DNA of 8,333 nt from Fidelibacterota bacterium (GCA_003695105.1 RFIZ01000151.1:1-8333), one strand, 5' to 3'; positions 1-6,043 are shown, counted from the stretch's first letter. Made by a program: numbers and translations. Notes: generated by a model from the letters alone, not told the origin.

Positions 1-2
1 CG

Positions 3-113
3 GATCCCCACAATTTCCATGAGATTCCCCGAATTGAACACGGCCCCTACGATTTCGATACCATTCCCGTCCAACCGACTTTTCCCCCGACATCGACGGC
101 GTCTGACCAATGA
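3..113 (+). CDS. ctaD: cytochrome c oxidase subunit I, C-terminal end (partial)
   Basis: The window opens inside a gene whose last 36 codons are visible, read in the frame that starts at base 3 and ends with TGA at 111-113. The peptide contains HNFHEIPRIEHGPYDF and ends in a proline- and threonine-rich tail. A short tail of the form NF..P.V..GPY.. after the last membrane helix is typical of bacterial haem-copper oxidase subunit I. The stop codon overlaps the ATG of the next gene (subunit III) as ATGA, the usual ctaD-ctaE arrangement. None of the haem- or CuB-binding histidines lie inside the window, so the call rests on this tail and on the downstream oxidase genes. The 5' part lies outside the window. 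Confidence 0.8.
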   Translation, partial: DPHNFHEIPRIEHGPYDFDTIPVQPTFPPTSTASDQ

Positions 114-748
114 ACGCGTCGTCTCCCCATCTCCAATCTCATTATGTCGATCCCACCCAACAGGCCGAATCGGCCAAACTGGGCATGTGGGTATTCCTCC
201 TGACAGAAATCCTGATGTTCGGCGGTCTGTTCGTGGCCTATGCCGTTTTCCGGGCCTGGAACCCGGACATGTTCGTTCAGGCCCACAAGGCGCTGGATGT
301 GCGGATGGGTACAGTGAACACTTTCGTTCTCATCACCAGTTCCCTCACCATGGCTCTGTCCATTTATTTCATTCAAAACAACGACCGGGACCGCAGCGCC
401 ACCTTTCTGCTGGCCACCTTCCTGCTGGCCGCCACCTTTATGGTGGTCAAATATTTTGAGTACAGCCACAAATTTCATCTGGGTCAGTTTCCCGGTCGTT
501 ACTATACTTATACCGGCATCGAAGGCACCAATCCCCATCTTTTTTTCAGTATCTATTTCGTCATGACCGGCCTTCATGGCCTCCACGTACTGATTGGCAT
601 GGGGTTGATTGCCTGGCTCCTGGCCCGACTCCGGCGAAGGGACTTTTCTGCCGACTATTACACCCCGATGGAAATGGTGGGACTGTTCTGGCATCTGGTC
701 GACATCATCTGGATTTTCCTGTTTCCCCTTCTATATCTGATAGGGTAA
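110..748 (+). CDS. ctaE: cytochrome c oxidase subunit III
   Basis: This 212-residue integral membrane protein is subunit III of an aa3/caa3-type haem-copper oxidase, which stabilises the catalytic subunit I and its proton uptake. Five hydrophobic segments lie at about residues 25-48, 69-88, 97-116, 143-174 and 188-210, matching the short five-helix bacterial form. Family motifs are visible: WVFLLTEILMF near 27-37, the helix-4 signature SIYFVMTGLHGLHV at 147-160, and GLFWHLVDIIWIFLF at 191-205, including the WH.VD..W pattern typical of the last helix. The ATG at 110 overlaps the subunit I stop codon by 4 bp, implying translational coupling. It ends 4 nt before the subunit IV gene. I see nothing missing or truncated. 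Confidence 0.96.
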   Translation: MNASSPHLQSHYVDPTQQAESAKLGMWVFLLTEILMFGGLFVAYAVFRAWNPDMFVQAHKALDVRMGTVNTFVLITSSLTMALSIYFIQNNDRDRSATFLLATFLLAATFMVVKYFEYSHKFHLGQFPGRYYTYTGIEGTNPHLFFSIYFVMTGLHGLHVLIGMGLIAWLLARLRRRDFSADYYTPMEMVGLFWHLVDIIWIFLFPLLYLIG

Positions 749-752
749 TCCC

Positions 753-1127
753 ATGACTTCCAAATCATCCTCTCACATCGTTCCCATGAAAACCTACCTC
801 CTGGTGGCTGCCGCCTTGTTCCTGCTGACCGCTATCACCGTGGCGGTCTCTTTCATCCCTTTGGGCGGGTTCAACGTCGTCGTTGCCCTGTTGATAGCCG
901 GAACCAAGGCCTCACTGGTAGTCCTGTTTTTCATGCACTTGTTCTGGGATAAAAAAATCAATTTGACGGTCTTTTTCATCGCCATCACCTTCCTGGTCAT
1001 CTTTCTGACTTTCACGATGTTTGACACCATGACACGGGGGTCGGTCAATCCCGAAACCCGGGGACCGATTCATAAGGAAGCCGTTCTCTATCCTAACGGT
1101 GAGACCGGAACGTCTGCCGAACAGTGA
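753..1127 (+). CDS. ctaF: cytochrome c oxidase subunit IV (prokaryotic type)
   Basis: This 124-residue membrane protein belongs to the small prokaryotic subunit IV family of cytochrome c oxidases, an accessory helical subunit. Three hydrophobic segments lie at about residues 13-34, 40-61 and 70-90. The family signature KASLVVLFFMHL is present at 52-63, and YLLV...LFLLTAITV near 15-30 is also typical. The C-terminal 30 residues are polar and probably extramembrane. An in-frame ATG at residue 12 is an alternative start, but the upstream ATG keeps His8 and the usual N-terminal extension, and it follows the subunit III stop by only 4 nt. The stop codon overlaps the GTG start of the SCO gene (GTGA at 1124-1127). 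Confidence 0.92.
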   Translation: MTSKSSSHIVPMKTYLLVAAALFLLTAITVAVSFIPLGGFNVVVALLIAGTKASLVVLFFMHLFWDKKINLTVFFIAITFLVIFLTFTMFDTMTRGSVNPETRGPIHKEAVLYPNGETGTSAEQ

Positions 1128-1702
1128 GTAACCATTCGGTATTTCAGCGCATTGGAGTCCTCCTGGGCATCTGGGGGATCTGGTGCTGTTCTCCCTCCCG
1201 GCAGGCCCCTTCGCTGGGAACCATCCATCCGATACCCCTGGTAACGGCGGAGGGACGATCCCTGCCGGATTCCTATTTCCACCGGGTCACGGTGGTGGAG
1301 TTCTTTTTCACGTCCTGTCAGGGAGCCTGTCCCATCATGGCCAACCGTCTGGAGGAAGTCGATCGCCACCTGGTCCCCGAAGATCCGGTGCAGTTTCTTT
1401 GCGTGACTGTGGATCCGGACCGGGATACCCTCACTACACTCCGGGAGTACCGGGATCGACATCATTACACCTCCCCCCGCTGGACCCTGGCCCGGGGAGA
1501 ACGGGATTCGGTCCGGACCTGGATCGAACGGGATTTTCACCTGGGAGTAGGCACGTTACCGGCGGAACACCCCACGCGTCTGATTTTGCTGGATCCTGAC
1601 CGAAACATCCGGGGATATTTCGACGGGCTGGATGCCGACAGTGTCGAACCGCTGGTGCAAGCCATTCGCCAGCTACTTCAGGAAAACGGCCATGCCGCGT
1701 AA
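1124..1702 (+). CDS. SCO1/SenC family copper chaperone for cytochrome c oxidase
   Basis: This 192-residue membrane-anchored thioredoxin-fold protein is of the SCO1/SenC/PrrC family, which delivers copper to (or reduces) the CuA centre of oxidase subunit II outside the cytoplasmic membrane. The copper-binding CxxxC is Cys65 and Cys69 in FTSCQGACP, and the third ligand is His149 in EHPTRLILLD. VTVDPDRDT at 94-102 is the family's conserved segment after the second strand. The N-terminus has a hydrophobic stretch (10-20) ending in Cys21-Cys22. This could be a lipoprotein site, but the residues before either Cys are not canonical, so a simple membrane anchor is equally possible. The GTG start overlaps the ctaF stop codon by 4 bp, with no clear ribosome binding site, so translation is probably coupled. 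The gene overlaps ctaB by 11 bp. Confidence 0.93.
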   Translation: MSNHSVFQRIGVLLGIWGIWCCSPSRQAPSLGTIHPIPLVTAEGRSLPDSYFHRVTVVEFFFTSCQGACPIMANRLEEVDRHLVPEDPVQFLCVTVDPDRDTLTTLREYRDRHHYTSPRWTLARGERDSVRTWIERDFHLGVGTLPAEHPTRLILLDPDRNIRGYFDGLDADSVEPLVQAIRQLLQENGHAA

Positions 1703-2573
1703 ACCCCAAATGGCCTCTTCCCGGGGTGCGGCCTATCTCGAGCTGGTCAAGCCCCGGATTCTGATTATGGTTCTGGTGTCGACCTTTTTGGGCTTTACTC
1801 TCGGCAGCGGGTCGGCCTGGAACGGGATCCTCCTGTTGCATACCCTGATCGGTGTGGCCTTGGTCAAGGGCGGTGCCGCCGCCTTGAATCACTATCTGGA
1901 ACGCGATACGGATGCCTTGATGGAGCGGACCCGTTACCGTCCCCTGCCCGCCGGCCTCATTCCGCCAGCCAATGCCCTGGCTTTCGGGGTAATGTTGGTT
2001 CTGGGCGGAGTGACCTATCTGGTATGGAACGTCAACCTCCTTACCGGATTTTTGGGTCTGCTGACGGCCTTCTTATACGTTTTGGTCTACACGCCGTTGA
2101 AACGGGTCACCTGGCTGAACACCACCATCGGAGCCATTCCCGGTGCCCTGCCCGCCATGGGAGGCTGGACGGCCGCCACCGGATCGCTGGATGCCGGAGC
2201 CTGGATTCTGTTCGGGATTTTGTTTTTCTGGCAACACCCCCATTTTTATTCGATTGCGTTGTTGTACCGCGAGGAATACCGGGATGCCGGACTGGTTATG
2301 CTGCCGGGGGAAGATCCCAGCGGCCAACGAACATTTCGACAAATTCTTTTCCATTCCATCGCCCTCCTGATCCTTTCCCTGTTTCCCTATTTTCTGGGGC
2401 TGTCGGGTCCGGCCTATCTGGGAGGCGTCGTCGCGGCGGGATTGGGCTACCTCCTGGCGGGCCTTCCGCTCCGGAACCACCCGACCCGGACGGCGGCTCT
2501 CCGCCTGTTGAAGTCATCGGTAATCTATTTACCGCTGATGATGATTCTGATCCTGTTGGATTCCCAAGTCTGA
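1692..2573 (+). CDS. ctaB: protohaem IX farnesyltransferase (haem O synthase)
   Basis: This 293-residue polytopic membrane prenyltransferase of the UbiA superfamily transfers a farnesyl group to haem B to make haem O, the precursor of haem A for the oxidase encoded upstream. The first aspartate-rich motif is NHYLERDTDALMERTRYRP (N66 to P84), containing the E/D-x3-D pair at 70 and 74. YTPLKRVTWLNTTIGAIPGA and the PHF..A....EEYRDAG..MLP segment later in the protein are also diagnostic of CyoE/CtaB. An open frame extends further upstream, but the ATG at 1692 has AGGAAA about 8 nt before it and gives the normal N-terminus ahead of ELVKPRI, so I chose it. It overlaps the SCO gene by 11 bp. Haem A synthase is not in the window. 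Confidence 0.95.
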   Translation: MPRKPQMASSRGAAYLELVKPRILIMVLVSTFLGFTLGSGSAWNGILLLHTLIGVALVKGGAAALNHYLERDTDALMERTRYRPLPAGLIPPANALAFGVMLVLGGVTYLVWNVNLLTGFLGLLTAFLYVLVYTPLKRVTWLNTTIGAIPGALPAMGGWTAATGSLDAGAWILFGILFFWQHPHFYSIALLYREEYRDAGLVMLPGEDPSGQRTFRQILFHSIALLILSLFPYFLGLSGPAYLGGVVAAGLGYLLAGLPLRNHPTRTAALRLLKSSVIYLPLMMILILLDSQV

Positions 2574-2580
2574 CCCGCAC

Positions 2581-3093
2581 ATGAAAGAACGATTCTGGCT
2601 ACGCCTGATCCTCCTGGTATCCGTGGCCGTAGTGGGGGTGGTGTCGCTCCTCTATTCCCTGCCCCGCTCCGGGGATCCTACTTCAGTATGGCTGGCCTTC
2701 CTGCCCCGGCTCAATGCCGCTCTCAACACGGGAACGGCCCTCCTCCTGGGCTGGGGCTGGATCCTGATTCGGAAAGGGAACAAACGCTGGCATCACCGCG
2801 TCATGCTCACGGCGTTTACCCTCTCGGCCGCCTTTCTCATCAGCTATGTGATCTATCATTCACTCCAGACCGGGCCCACCCATTATCAGGGCGCCTACCG
2901 GGGTTGGTATTTTTTCTTTCTGCTGACCCATATCCTGCTGGCTGCCGGAATTCTGCCCCTGGTCCTGGTTACGTTGTTGCGGGGCTTGACCGGTCAGTGG
3001 ACCAGACATCGGGCCTGGGCGCGCTGGACCTTACCCCTGTGGCTTTATGTGGCTTGTTCCGGAGTGATCGTCTTCGGGATGCTGTATCTCTAA
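2581..3093 (+). CDS. DUF420 membrane protein, CtaM/YozB-like oxidase assembly factor
   Basis: This 170-residue membrane protein has five hydrophobic segments at about 7-25, 40-62, 74-94, 108-132 and 148-169. It fits the DUF420 family through LPRLNAALNT at 41-50, a His pair at 71-72 in RWHHRVM, FLISYVIYH (85-93), LLTHILLA (114-121), HRAWARWTLPLWLY (143-156) and a closing GVIVFGMLY. Members in Firmicutes (YozB, CtaM) are needed for activity of a haem A-containing terminal oxidase. Conserved histidines facing the membrane suggest a haem or metal role, which is an inference. It starts 7 nt after ctaB without an obvious ribosome binding site, so it probably depends on coupling. Its stop codon overlaps the stop of the opposing rpiB gene. 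Confidence 0.88.
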   Translation: MKERFWLRLILLVSVAVVGVVSLLYSLPRSGDPTSVWLAFLPRLNAALNTGTALLLGWGWILIRKGNKRWHHRVMLTAFTLSAAFLISYVIYHSLQTGPTHYQGAYRGWYFFFLLTHILLAAGILPLVLVTLLRGLTGQWTRHRAWARWTLPLWLYVACSGVIVFGMLYL

Positions 3094-3554
3094 GACCGGT
3101 TGTCCAGTTTGCGGATTCGACGCTCATGGCGATCCCCGTCGAACGGTTCCCGGAGCCAGATCCGGATCATTGCCCAGGCCTTTTCGAATGAAATGAAGCG
3201 TGCTCCCAGGGACAGGACATTGGCATCGTTGTGACGCCGGGACAGACGGATAATCTGTTCGGGCCCGTCATAATAAACCACTGCCCGTACACCCCGCACC
3301 CGATTGGCGGCCATGGCTTCCCCCTGGCCTGATCCGCCGAAAATGATCCCCCGCGCCTGTGCGGACTGCGATACGGCATAGGCTGCCGGAAGGATGAAAT
3401 CCGGGTAATCATCGTCCCGGTCATAGGCGTATGCGCCGAAATCTTCCACCGTATAGCCCTCCTGGACTAAAGCGGCTTTGACCTTTTCCTTCAGTTCAAA
3501 TCCGGCATGATCGGTGGCCAACATGATTTTCCAGTGTTTGGGATCGGTCAACAT
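3090..3554 (-). CDS. rpiB: RpiB/LacAB family sugar-phosphate isomerase (ribose-5-phosphate isomerase B)
   Basis: This cytoplasmic enzyme of 154 residues probably interconverts ribose 5-phosphate and ribulose 5-phosphate. Family motifs are LATDHAGFELKEKVK (D15, H16), VEDFGAY (37-42), DYPDF (49-53), and SRRHNDANVLSLGARF (105-120, with H108, N109 and D110). The active-site loop reads GGSGQGEAMAANR (73-85). Gly73 stands where Escherichia coli RpiB has its catalytic Cys, and Glu79 lies where the mycobacterial-type enzyme places its glutamate base. This is therefore the Glu-type subclass, not a dead enzyme. A longer frame begins at a TTG (3569), but AAAGGA sits 6-9 nt before the ATG at 3554, which I take as the start. 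It lies 24 nt after rpe, supporting a shared pentose phosphate role. Activity on another aldose phosphate cannot be excluded. Confidence 0.92.
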   Translation of the reverse strand: MLTDPKHWKIMLATDHAGFELKEKVKAALVQEGYTVEDFGAYAYDRDDDYPDFILPAAYAVSQSAQARGIIFGGSGQGEAMAANRVRGVRAVVYYDGPEQIIRLSRRHNDANVLSLGARFISFEKAWAMIRIWLREPFDGDRHERRIRKLDNRS

Positions 3555-3560
3555 GAGCTT

Positions 3561-3566
3561 TCCTTT
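3561..3566 (-). promoter_or_regulatory. ribosome binding site that fixes the rpiB start
   Basis: On the minus strand the sequence before rpiB reads AAAGGAAAGCTCATG. The AGGA core lies 6 nt from the ATG at 3554, a good Shine-Dalgarno spacing. The same purines would lie inside the gene if translation began at the TTG at 3569, which has no such site. Confidence 0.75.
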
Positions 3567-3578
3567 CAACCCGAAAGA

Positions 3579-4241
3579 TTAAGGTACCGAATCCGGTATG
3601 ATGGCTTTAAGAGACTGCATGGCATGGACGGGATCGGCGTCCTGAAAAATACCGGAACCCACCACCAGCACATCGGCTCCCGCTTGAAGCACCTCCCGGG
3701 CGTTGGATCGTTTGATTCCTCCATCCACCGAAAGCAGGGGTGGTTGCGGCAACAGGTCCAGTTTTTCCCGCAATCGCTGAATCCGTTCCCGGGCGCCGGG
3801 CAGAAAGTCCTGACCTCCAAAGCCCGGTTCCACGCTCATCACCAACAGCAGATCGATGGCGGGCAGATACGGTATGACCTTTTCCAGCGGCGTTCCGGGC
3901 TTCAGGGACAAACCTGCTTTCATTCCGGCCGACTGGATTTTCCGGACCAGGGGCAACGGATCCCGGACCGCCTCAACATGAAATGTAAAGGCATCGGCGC
4001 CGGCAGCGGCGAAGGGGTCCAACAGGGATTCCGGCTGGTCTACCATCAGGTGAACATCCAGGGGGAGGTCCGTGATCGGGCGCAGAGACCGGACTACCAC
4101 CGGTCCCACTGTAAGATTGGGTACGAAATGGTGATCCATGACGTCGATATGAACCCAATCAGCCCCGCCGATGCGGCATTGGCGCAGGACCGTTCGGAGA
4201 TCGCTGAAATCAGCAGACAGGATGGAGGGAGCCAGGAGCAT
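3579..4241 (-). CDS. rpe: ribulose-phosphate 3-epimerase
   Basis: This cytoplasmic TIM-barrel enzyme of 220 residues interconverts D-ribulose 5-phosphate and D-xylulose 5-phosphate in the pentose phosphate pathway. The N-terminus LAPSILSADF is the family hallmark (Ser7 contacts substrate). Metal and catalytic residues are visible: His31 and Asp33 in VHIDVMD, His64 in DVHLMVD, and Asp173 in SVDGGIK. MSVEPGFGGQ (135-144) and the phosphate-binding VVGSGIF (193-199) are intact. VMDHHFVPN has a His where many homologues have Gly, as in the MDNHYVPN form. Length is normal for the family. Its ATG directly follows the stop codon of the upstream lipoprotein gene (TAA then ATG), and rpiB follows 24 nt downstream, so the three are almost certainly one transcript. 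Confidence 0.97.
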   Translation of the reverse strand: MLLAPSILSADFSDLRTVLRQCRIGGADWVHIDVMDHHFVPNLTVGPVVVRSLRPITDLPLDVHLMVDQPESLLDPFAAAGADAFTFHVEAVRDPLPLVRKIQSAGMKAGLSLKPGTPLEKVIPYLPAIDLLLVMSVEPGFGGQDFLPGARERIQRLREKLDLLPQPPLLSVDGGIKRSNAREVLQAGADVLVVGSGIFQDADPVHAMQSLKAIIPDSVP

Positions 4242-4616
4242 TTAATCCCATTCAAACCCGGTGACCTGCCTGGTGGCGGGATCAAATTCCACGGAATTGT
4301 AATCATGGATCTCCGGGACAAAGTAATACCATATCTGGAGGCGATCTTCCTCATCGGTCCACACGGAGTCGGGTGTGCCCAAAGTCTGCCGGACGGCCTC
4401 CGCATTGGGGTGGGTGTCCAGAAAGTTCCAAATATCATATTCGGTGAGCAACCCCTGCCGGTAGGGACTGAGCCCATTTTCTCCCACGGCGGTGGAATCA
4501 GGAGCCGGGACTTTCGCCGCGGCCGGGAGCGATTCGGGTTGCACCTCGGGACCGGCGTTGGGTGTGGAGGCACAACCCCACACCAGCAGAAAAGTGAATA
4601 AATATCGCCGACTCAT
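4242..4616 (-). CDS. small lipoprotein upstream of rpe, possibly BamE/SmpA-like
   Basis: I do not recognise this 124-residue protein with certainty. It has a lipoprotein signal: SRR, a hydrophobic run from Y5 to W13, then lipobox VWG-Cys15. A low-complexity Pro/Ala/Glu linker (about 21-48) leads to a compact C-terminal domain (55-124). There, a helix-like stretch is followed by LGTPDSVW, QIWYYFVPE and a final VEFDPATRQVTGFEW. The order LG.PD...W..Y.f....F....G.V is reminiscent of the BamE/SmpA-OmlA fold, which is inference only. The open frame extends to an ATG at 4760, but the extra 48 residues are not protein-like and would bury the signal peptide, so I chose 4616. No good ribosome binding site is visible there. 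Its TAA abuts the rpe ATG, which ties a surface protein to a metabolic operon. Confidence 0.72.
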   Translation of the reverse strand: MSRRYLFTFLLVWGCASTPNAGPEVQPESLPAAAKVPAPDSTAVGENGLSPYRQGLLTEYDIWNFLDTHPNAEAVRQTLGTPDSVWTDEEDRLQIWYYFVPEIHDYNSVEFDPATRQVTGFEWD

Positions 4617-4758
4617 GGAAGAAAATTGCAGAACTTTCCCAGTTAATCCAAGTCCGGGTTCCGGTACCCGCGACGACAGGAATCCTCCCGGATTATTCGA
4701 AAAATTGCATTCTTCGCCTTCGGACAGATAAACTTCAGGCCGATCCTGCTTCCTGCTC
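4617..4758. promoter_or_regulatory. divergent intergenic region between two lipoprotein genes
   Basis: This 142-bp region lies between the minus-strand lipoprotein-rpe-rpiB operon and the plus-strand lipoprotein gene, so it should hold a promoter for each. For the plus gene, TTGCAT (4705-4710) and GATAAA (4727-4732) are 16 bp apart and could be -35 and -10 boxes, but the match is weak. For the minus operon I see only poor candidates. A 5-bp hairpin (4655-4659 with 4666-4670) is too short to mean much. Neither flanking ATG has a convincing Shine-Dalgarno sequence. Confidence 0.4.
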
Positions 4759-5124
4759 ATGCATACGAATCATGGAAACCCTGCCTTAACCCCTTCCCAG
4801 GCCGGAAGACGGGCAGCCGGCTGGCTGCTGATTCTGCGGGTTGGTTTGCTGGCCAGTCTGGCGCTGGTTTCCTTTCCCGGTTGCGATCCCGGTGGTACCG
4901 ACTTGATCTCCGGTCCCGGGACTGTGCATTACCTGGATCTGGAAGGAGGCTTTTACGGAATTATTACCGACGATGGAGATCATCTGGATCCCCGAAATCT
5001 CCCGGCCTCGTATCAAATCGACAGTTTGCGGGTACAATTCAAGGCCGAAACCGTTCCAGGCGCTGTGACCGTCCATATGTGGGGCCGGGTCGTTGACCTG
5101 CTCTGGATCCGTCCCCTGGACTGA
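4759..5124 (+). CDS. conserved hypothetical lipoprotein with small C-terminal beta domain
   Basis: This 121-residue protein has two Arg at 17-18, a hydrophobic segment (about 21-38) and a lipobox FPG-Cys42, so it is probably an exported lipoprotein. The mature part (about 54-120) reads GTVHYLDLEGGFYGII, DDGDHLDP, NLPASY, LRVQFKAE and VTVHMWGRVVDLLWI. From memory, this order (DLEGGFYGI, DDG, LP, LRV.F, HMWG) recurs in small secreted proteins of unknown function across bacteria and archaea, and suggests a small all-beta domain. I know of no assigned role. It stands alone, divergent from the rpe operon and convergent with the esterase gene 42 nt downstream. The start at 4759 lacks a ribosome binding site, and the n-region before the hydrophobic stretch is long, so the true start could lie further in. 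Confidence 0.75.
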   Translation: MHTNHGNPALTPSQAGRRAAGWLLILRVGLLASLALVSFPGCDPGGTDLISGPGTVHYLDLEGGFYGIITDDGDHLDPRNLPASYQIDSLRVQFKAETVPGAVTVHMWGRVVDLLWIRPLD

Positions 5125-5166
5125 GCGGCTCTCCGGCGTAGCTACCCACCCGTTCCGCCCGGGACA

Positions 5167-5967
5167 TCACCGGTCACGGGCGTCAAAGATTTGCCGGAAA
5201 AACAATAAATGATAATCGAGCGCATGGGTCCAATAAGACCAGGAATGCCCTCCCGGCCGTTCGATGTATTCATGGGGAAGGTTCCGTTCCAGTAATTTTC
5301 GGTGTAACGTGCGGTTGATCTCGATAAAGAAATCATTGACGCCGCAGTCGATGAACAACGCCAATGAATCGGCGGGTATGTCCTCTATCATTCCTACGAT
5401 AGAATTCTGTTTCCACCGCTCGGGAAAATCTTCATAGGGACCCAATTTTTCACTGATCTCCCAGCGTTTGGTGGAAAAACGCAGATCGACGCCGCCACTC
5501 ATCGATCCGGCGGCGGAAAACAGGTCCGGATGGCGGATCGCCAGATACAGGGCTCCGTGCCCGCCCATGCTGAGACCAGTGATGGCCCGGTACTCCCGGT
5601 TTCCCCGCGTGGAATATTGATGATCCACCCAGGGAATCAAATCCTTCACAATCCAGGATTCGTATTGGCTGGTCGGGTCTACCGGTGAATCCAGATACCA
5701 GCTGTTGTACCCTCCCTCCGGGCAGACCAGAATTACCCCATACCGGTCACTTTCCGCAGCCAGGTCTGCCTTGCGGTTCCAGTCCTGATAGGAACCGCTG
5801 TACCCGTGCAACAGGTAGACCACCGGAAACGGTCCCCCGGAATTCTCCGGTGTAACGACAATCGCCGGCATATCCCGTTTCATGGCCGGGGACGGTACCG
5901 ACACCGTATCGATATGACCGGCCAGCACCAGGGTCCAGCCCACCAGACCGAAAACCCATTTTCGCAT
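5167..5967 (-). CDS. secreted alpha/beta-hydrolase esterase (EstA / tributyrin esterase family)
   Basis: This 266-residue alpha/beta hydrolase belongs to the EstA/esterase D-like family, which cleaves short acyl, acetyl or feruloyl esters, often on carbohydrates. Residues 1-17 form a signal peptide (MRKW, then a hydrophobic core ending LAG), so it acts outside the cytoplasm. The oxyanion-hole segment is YLLHGYSG (51-58). The nucleophile is Ser133 in GLSMGGHGA. The likely acid is Asp212 in DCGVNDFF (Asp207 is the alternative), and the base is His241 in GGHSW. NSWYLDSP (88-95) is also typical of the family. The start is supported by a strong ribosome binding site at 5971-5980. It is divergent from the glycosyltransferase-kinase pair and shares an operator-like region with it, so a link to the same carbohydrate is possible but unproven. 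The substrate cannot be read from the sequence. Confidence 0.9.
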   Translation of the reverse strand: MRKWVFGLVGWTLVLAGHIDTVSVPSPAMKRDMPAIVVTPENSGGPFPVVYLLHGYSGSYQDWNRKADLAAESDRYGVILVCPEGGYNSWYLDSPVDPTSQYESWIVKDLIPWVDHQYSTRGNREYRAITGLSMGGHGALYLAIRHPDLFSAAGSMSGGVDLRFSTKRWEISEKLGPYEDFPERWKQNSIVGMIEDIPADSLALFIDCGVNDFFIEINRTLHRKLLERNLPHEYIERPGGHSWSYWTHALDYHLLFFRQIFDARDR

Positions 5968-5970
5968 GTT

Positions 5971-5980
5971 TCCTCCCTCC
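5971..5980 (-). promoter_or_regulatory. strong ribosome binding site of the esterase gene
   Basis: On the minus strand GGAGGGAGGA ends 3 nt before the ATG at 5967, so the double GGAGG offers an optimally placed Shine-Dalgarno. It is the strongest one in the window and fixes the esterase start. Confidence 0.8.
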
Positions 5981-5992
5981 GTTTCGTATGAA

Positions 5993-6010
5993 AAAGTATA
6001 ACAATACTTT
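5993..6010. repeat. perfect inverted repeat, 7-bp arms, likely operator
   Basis: AAAGTAT (5993-5999) and ATACTTT (6004-6010) are exact reverse complements separated by AACA. The site covers the predicted -10 hexamer of the minus-strand esterase promoter, where a bound repressor would block transcription. It is too AT-rich and short-armed for an intrinsic terminator and lies between two divergent starts. The binding protein is unknown. Confidence 0.5.
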
Positions 6011-6025
6011 AGATAACAAGCCCAA
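5995..6025 (-). promoter_or_regulatory. probable promoter of the esterase gene
   Basis: On the minus strand TATACT (5995-6000) matches the TATAAT -10 consensus at five of six positions and lies 27 nt from the esterase ATG, leaving room for the ribosome binding site. The best upstream hexamer is TTGGGC (6020-6025) with a long 19-bp spacer, so the -35 box is poor and an activator may be needed. If this lineage uses a non-canonical housekeeping promoter, the assignment would change. Confidence 0.4.
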
Positions 6026-6026
6026 T

Positions 6027-6043
6027 GTGATTAAGTTAATCAC
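6027..6043. repeat. perfect inverted repeat, 8-bp arms, likely operator
   Basis: GTGATTAA (6027-6034) and TTAATCAC (6036-6043) are exact reverse complements around a single G. The flanks CAA (6023-6025) and TTG (6044-6046) extend the symmetry with one unpaired base. The site lies about 27 bp upstream of the predicted esterase -10 and 35 bp upstream of the glycosyltransferase ATG, so it could serve both genes. It resembles a site for a dimeric helix-turn-helix regulator. Its TGTGA/TCAC spacing does not fit CRP, and its half sites do not fit FNR. Confidence 0.55.

Noticed and set aside
47..694. Minus-strand open frame of 215 codons opposite subunit III
   Set aside because: It is a shadow of an unmistakable membrane protein gene, with a His- and Gly-rich translation and no ribosome binding site logic.
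3507..4601. Long plus-strand open frame of 364 codons opposite the lipoprotein, rpe and rpiB genes
   Set aside because: The translation is low in hydrophobic order and rich in Gln, Gly and His. It matches no family and lies antisense to three well-supported genes. It is a by-product of GC-rich third positions on the other strand.
4617..4760. 48-residue N-terminal extension of the minus-strand lipoprotein from the ATG at 4760
   Set aside because: The extension is not protein-like, places the lipoprotein signal internally, and would make the two divergent genes overlap at their starts.
5156..5182. Inverted repeat CGCCCG ... CGGGCG between the convergent lipoprotein and esterase genes as a terminator
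   Set aside because: The arms are 6 bp around a 15-nt loop, there is no T-run on either strand, and one arm lies inside the esterase coding region.
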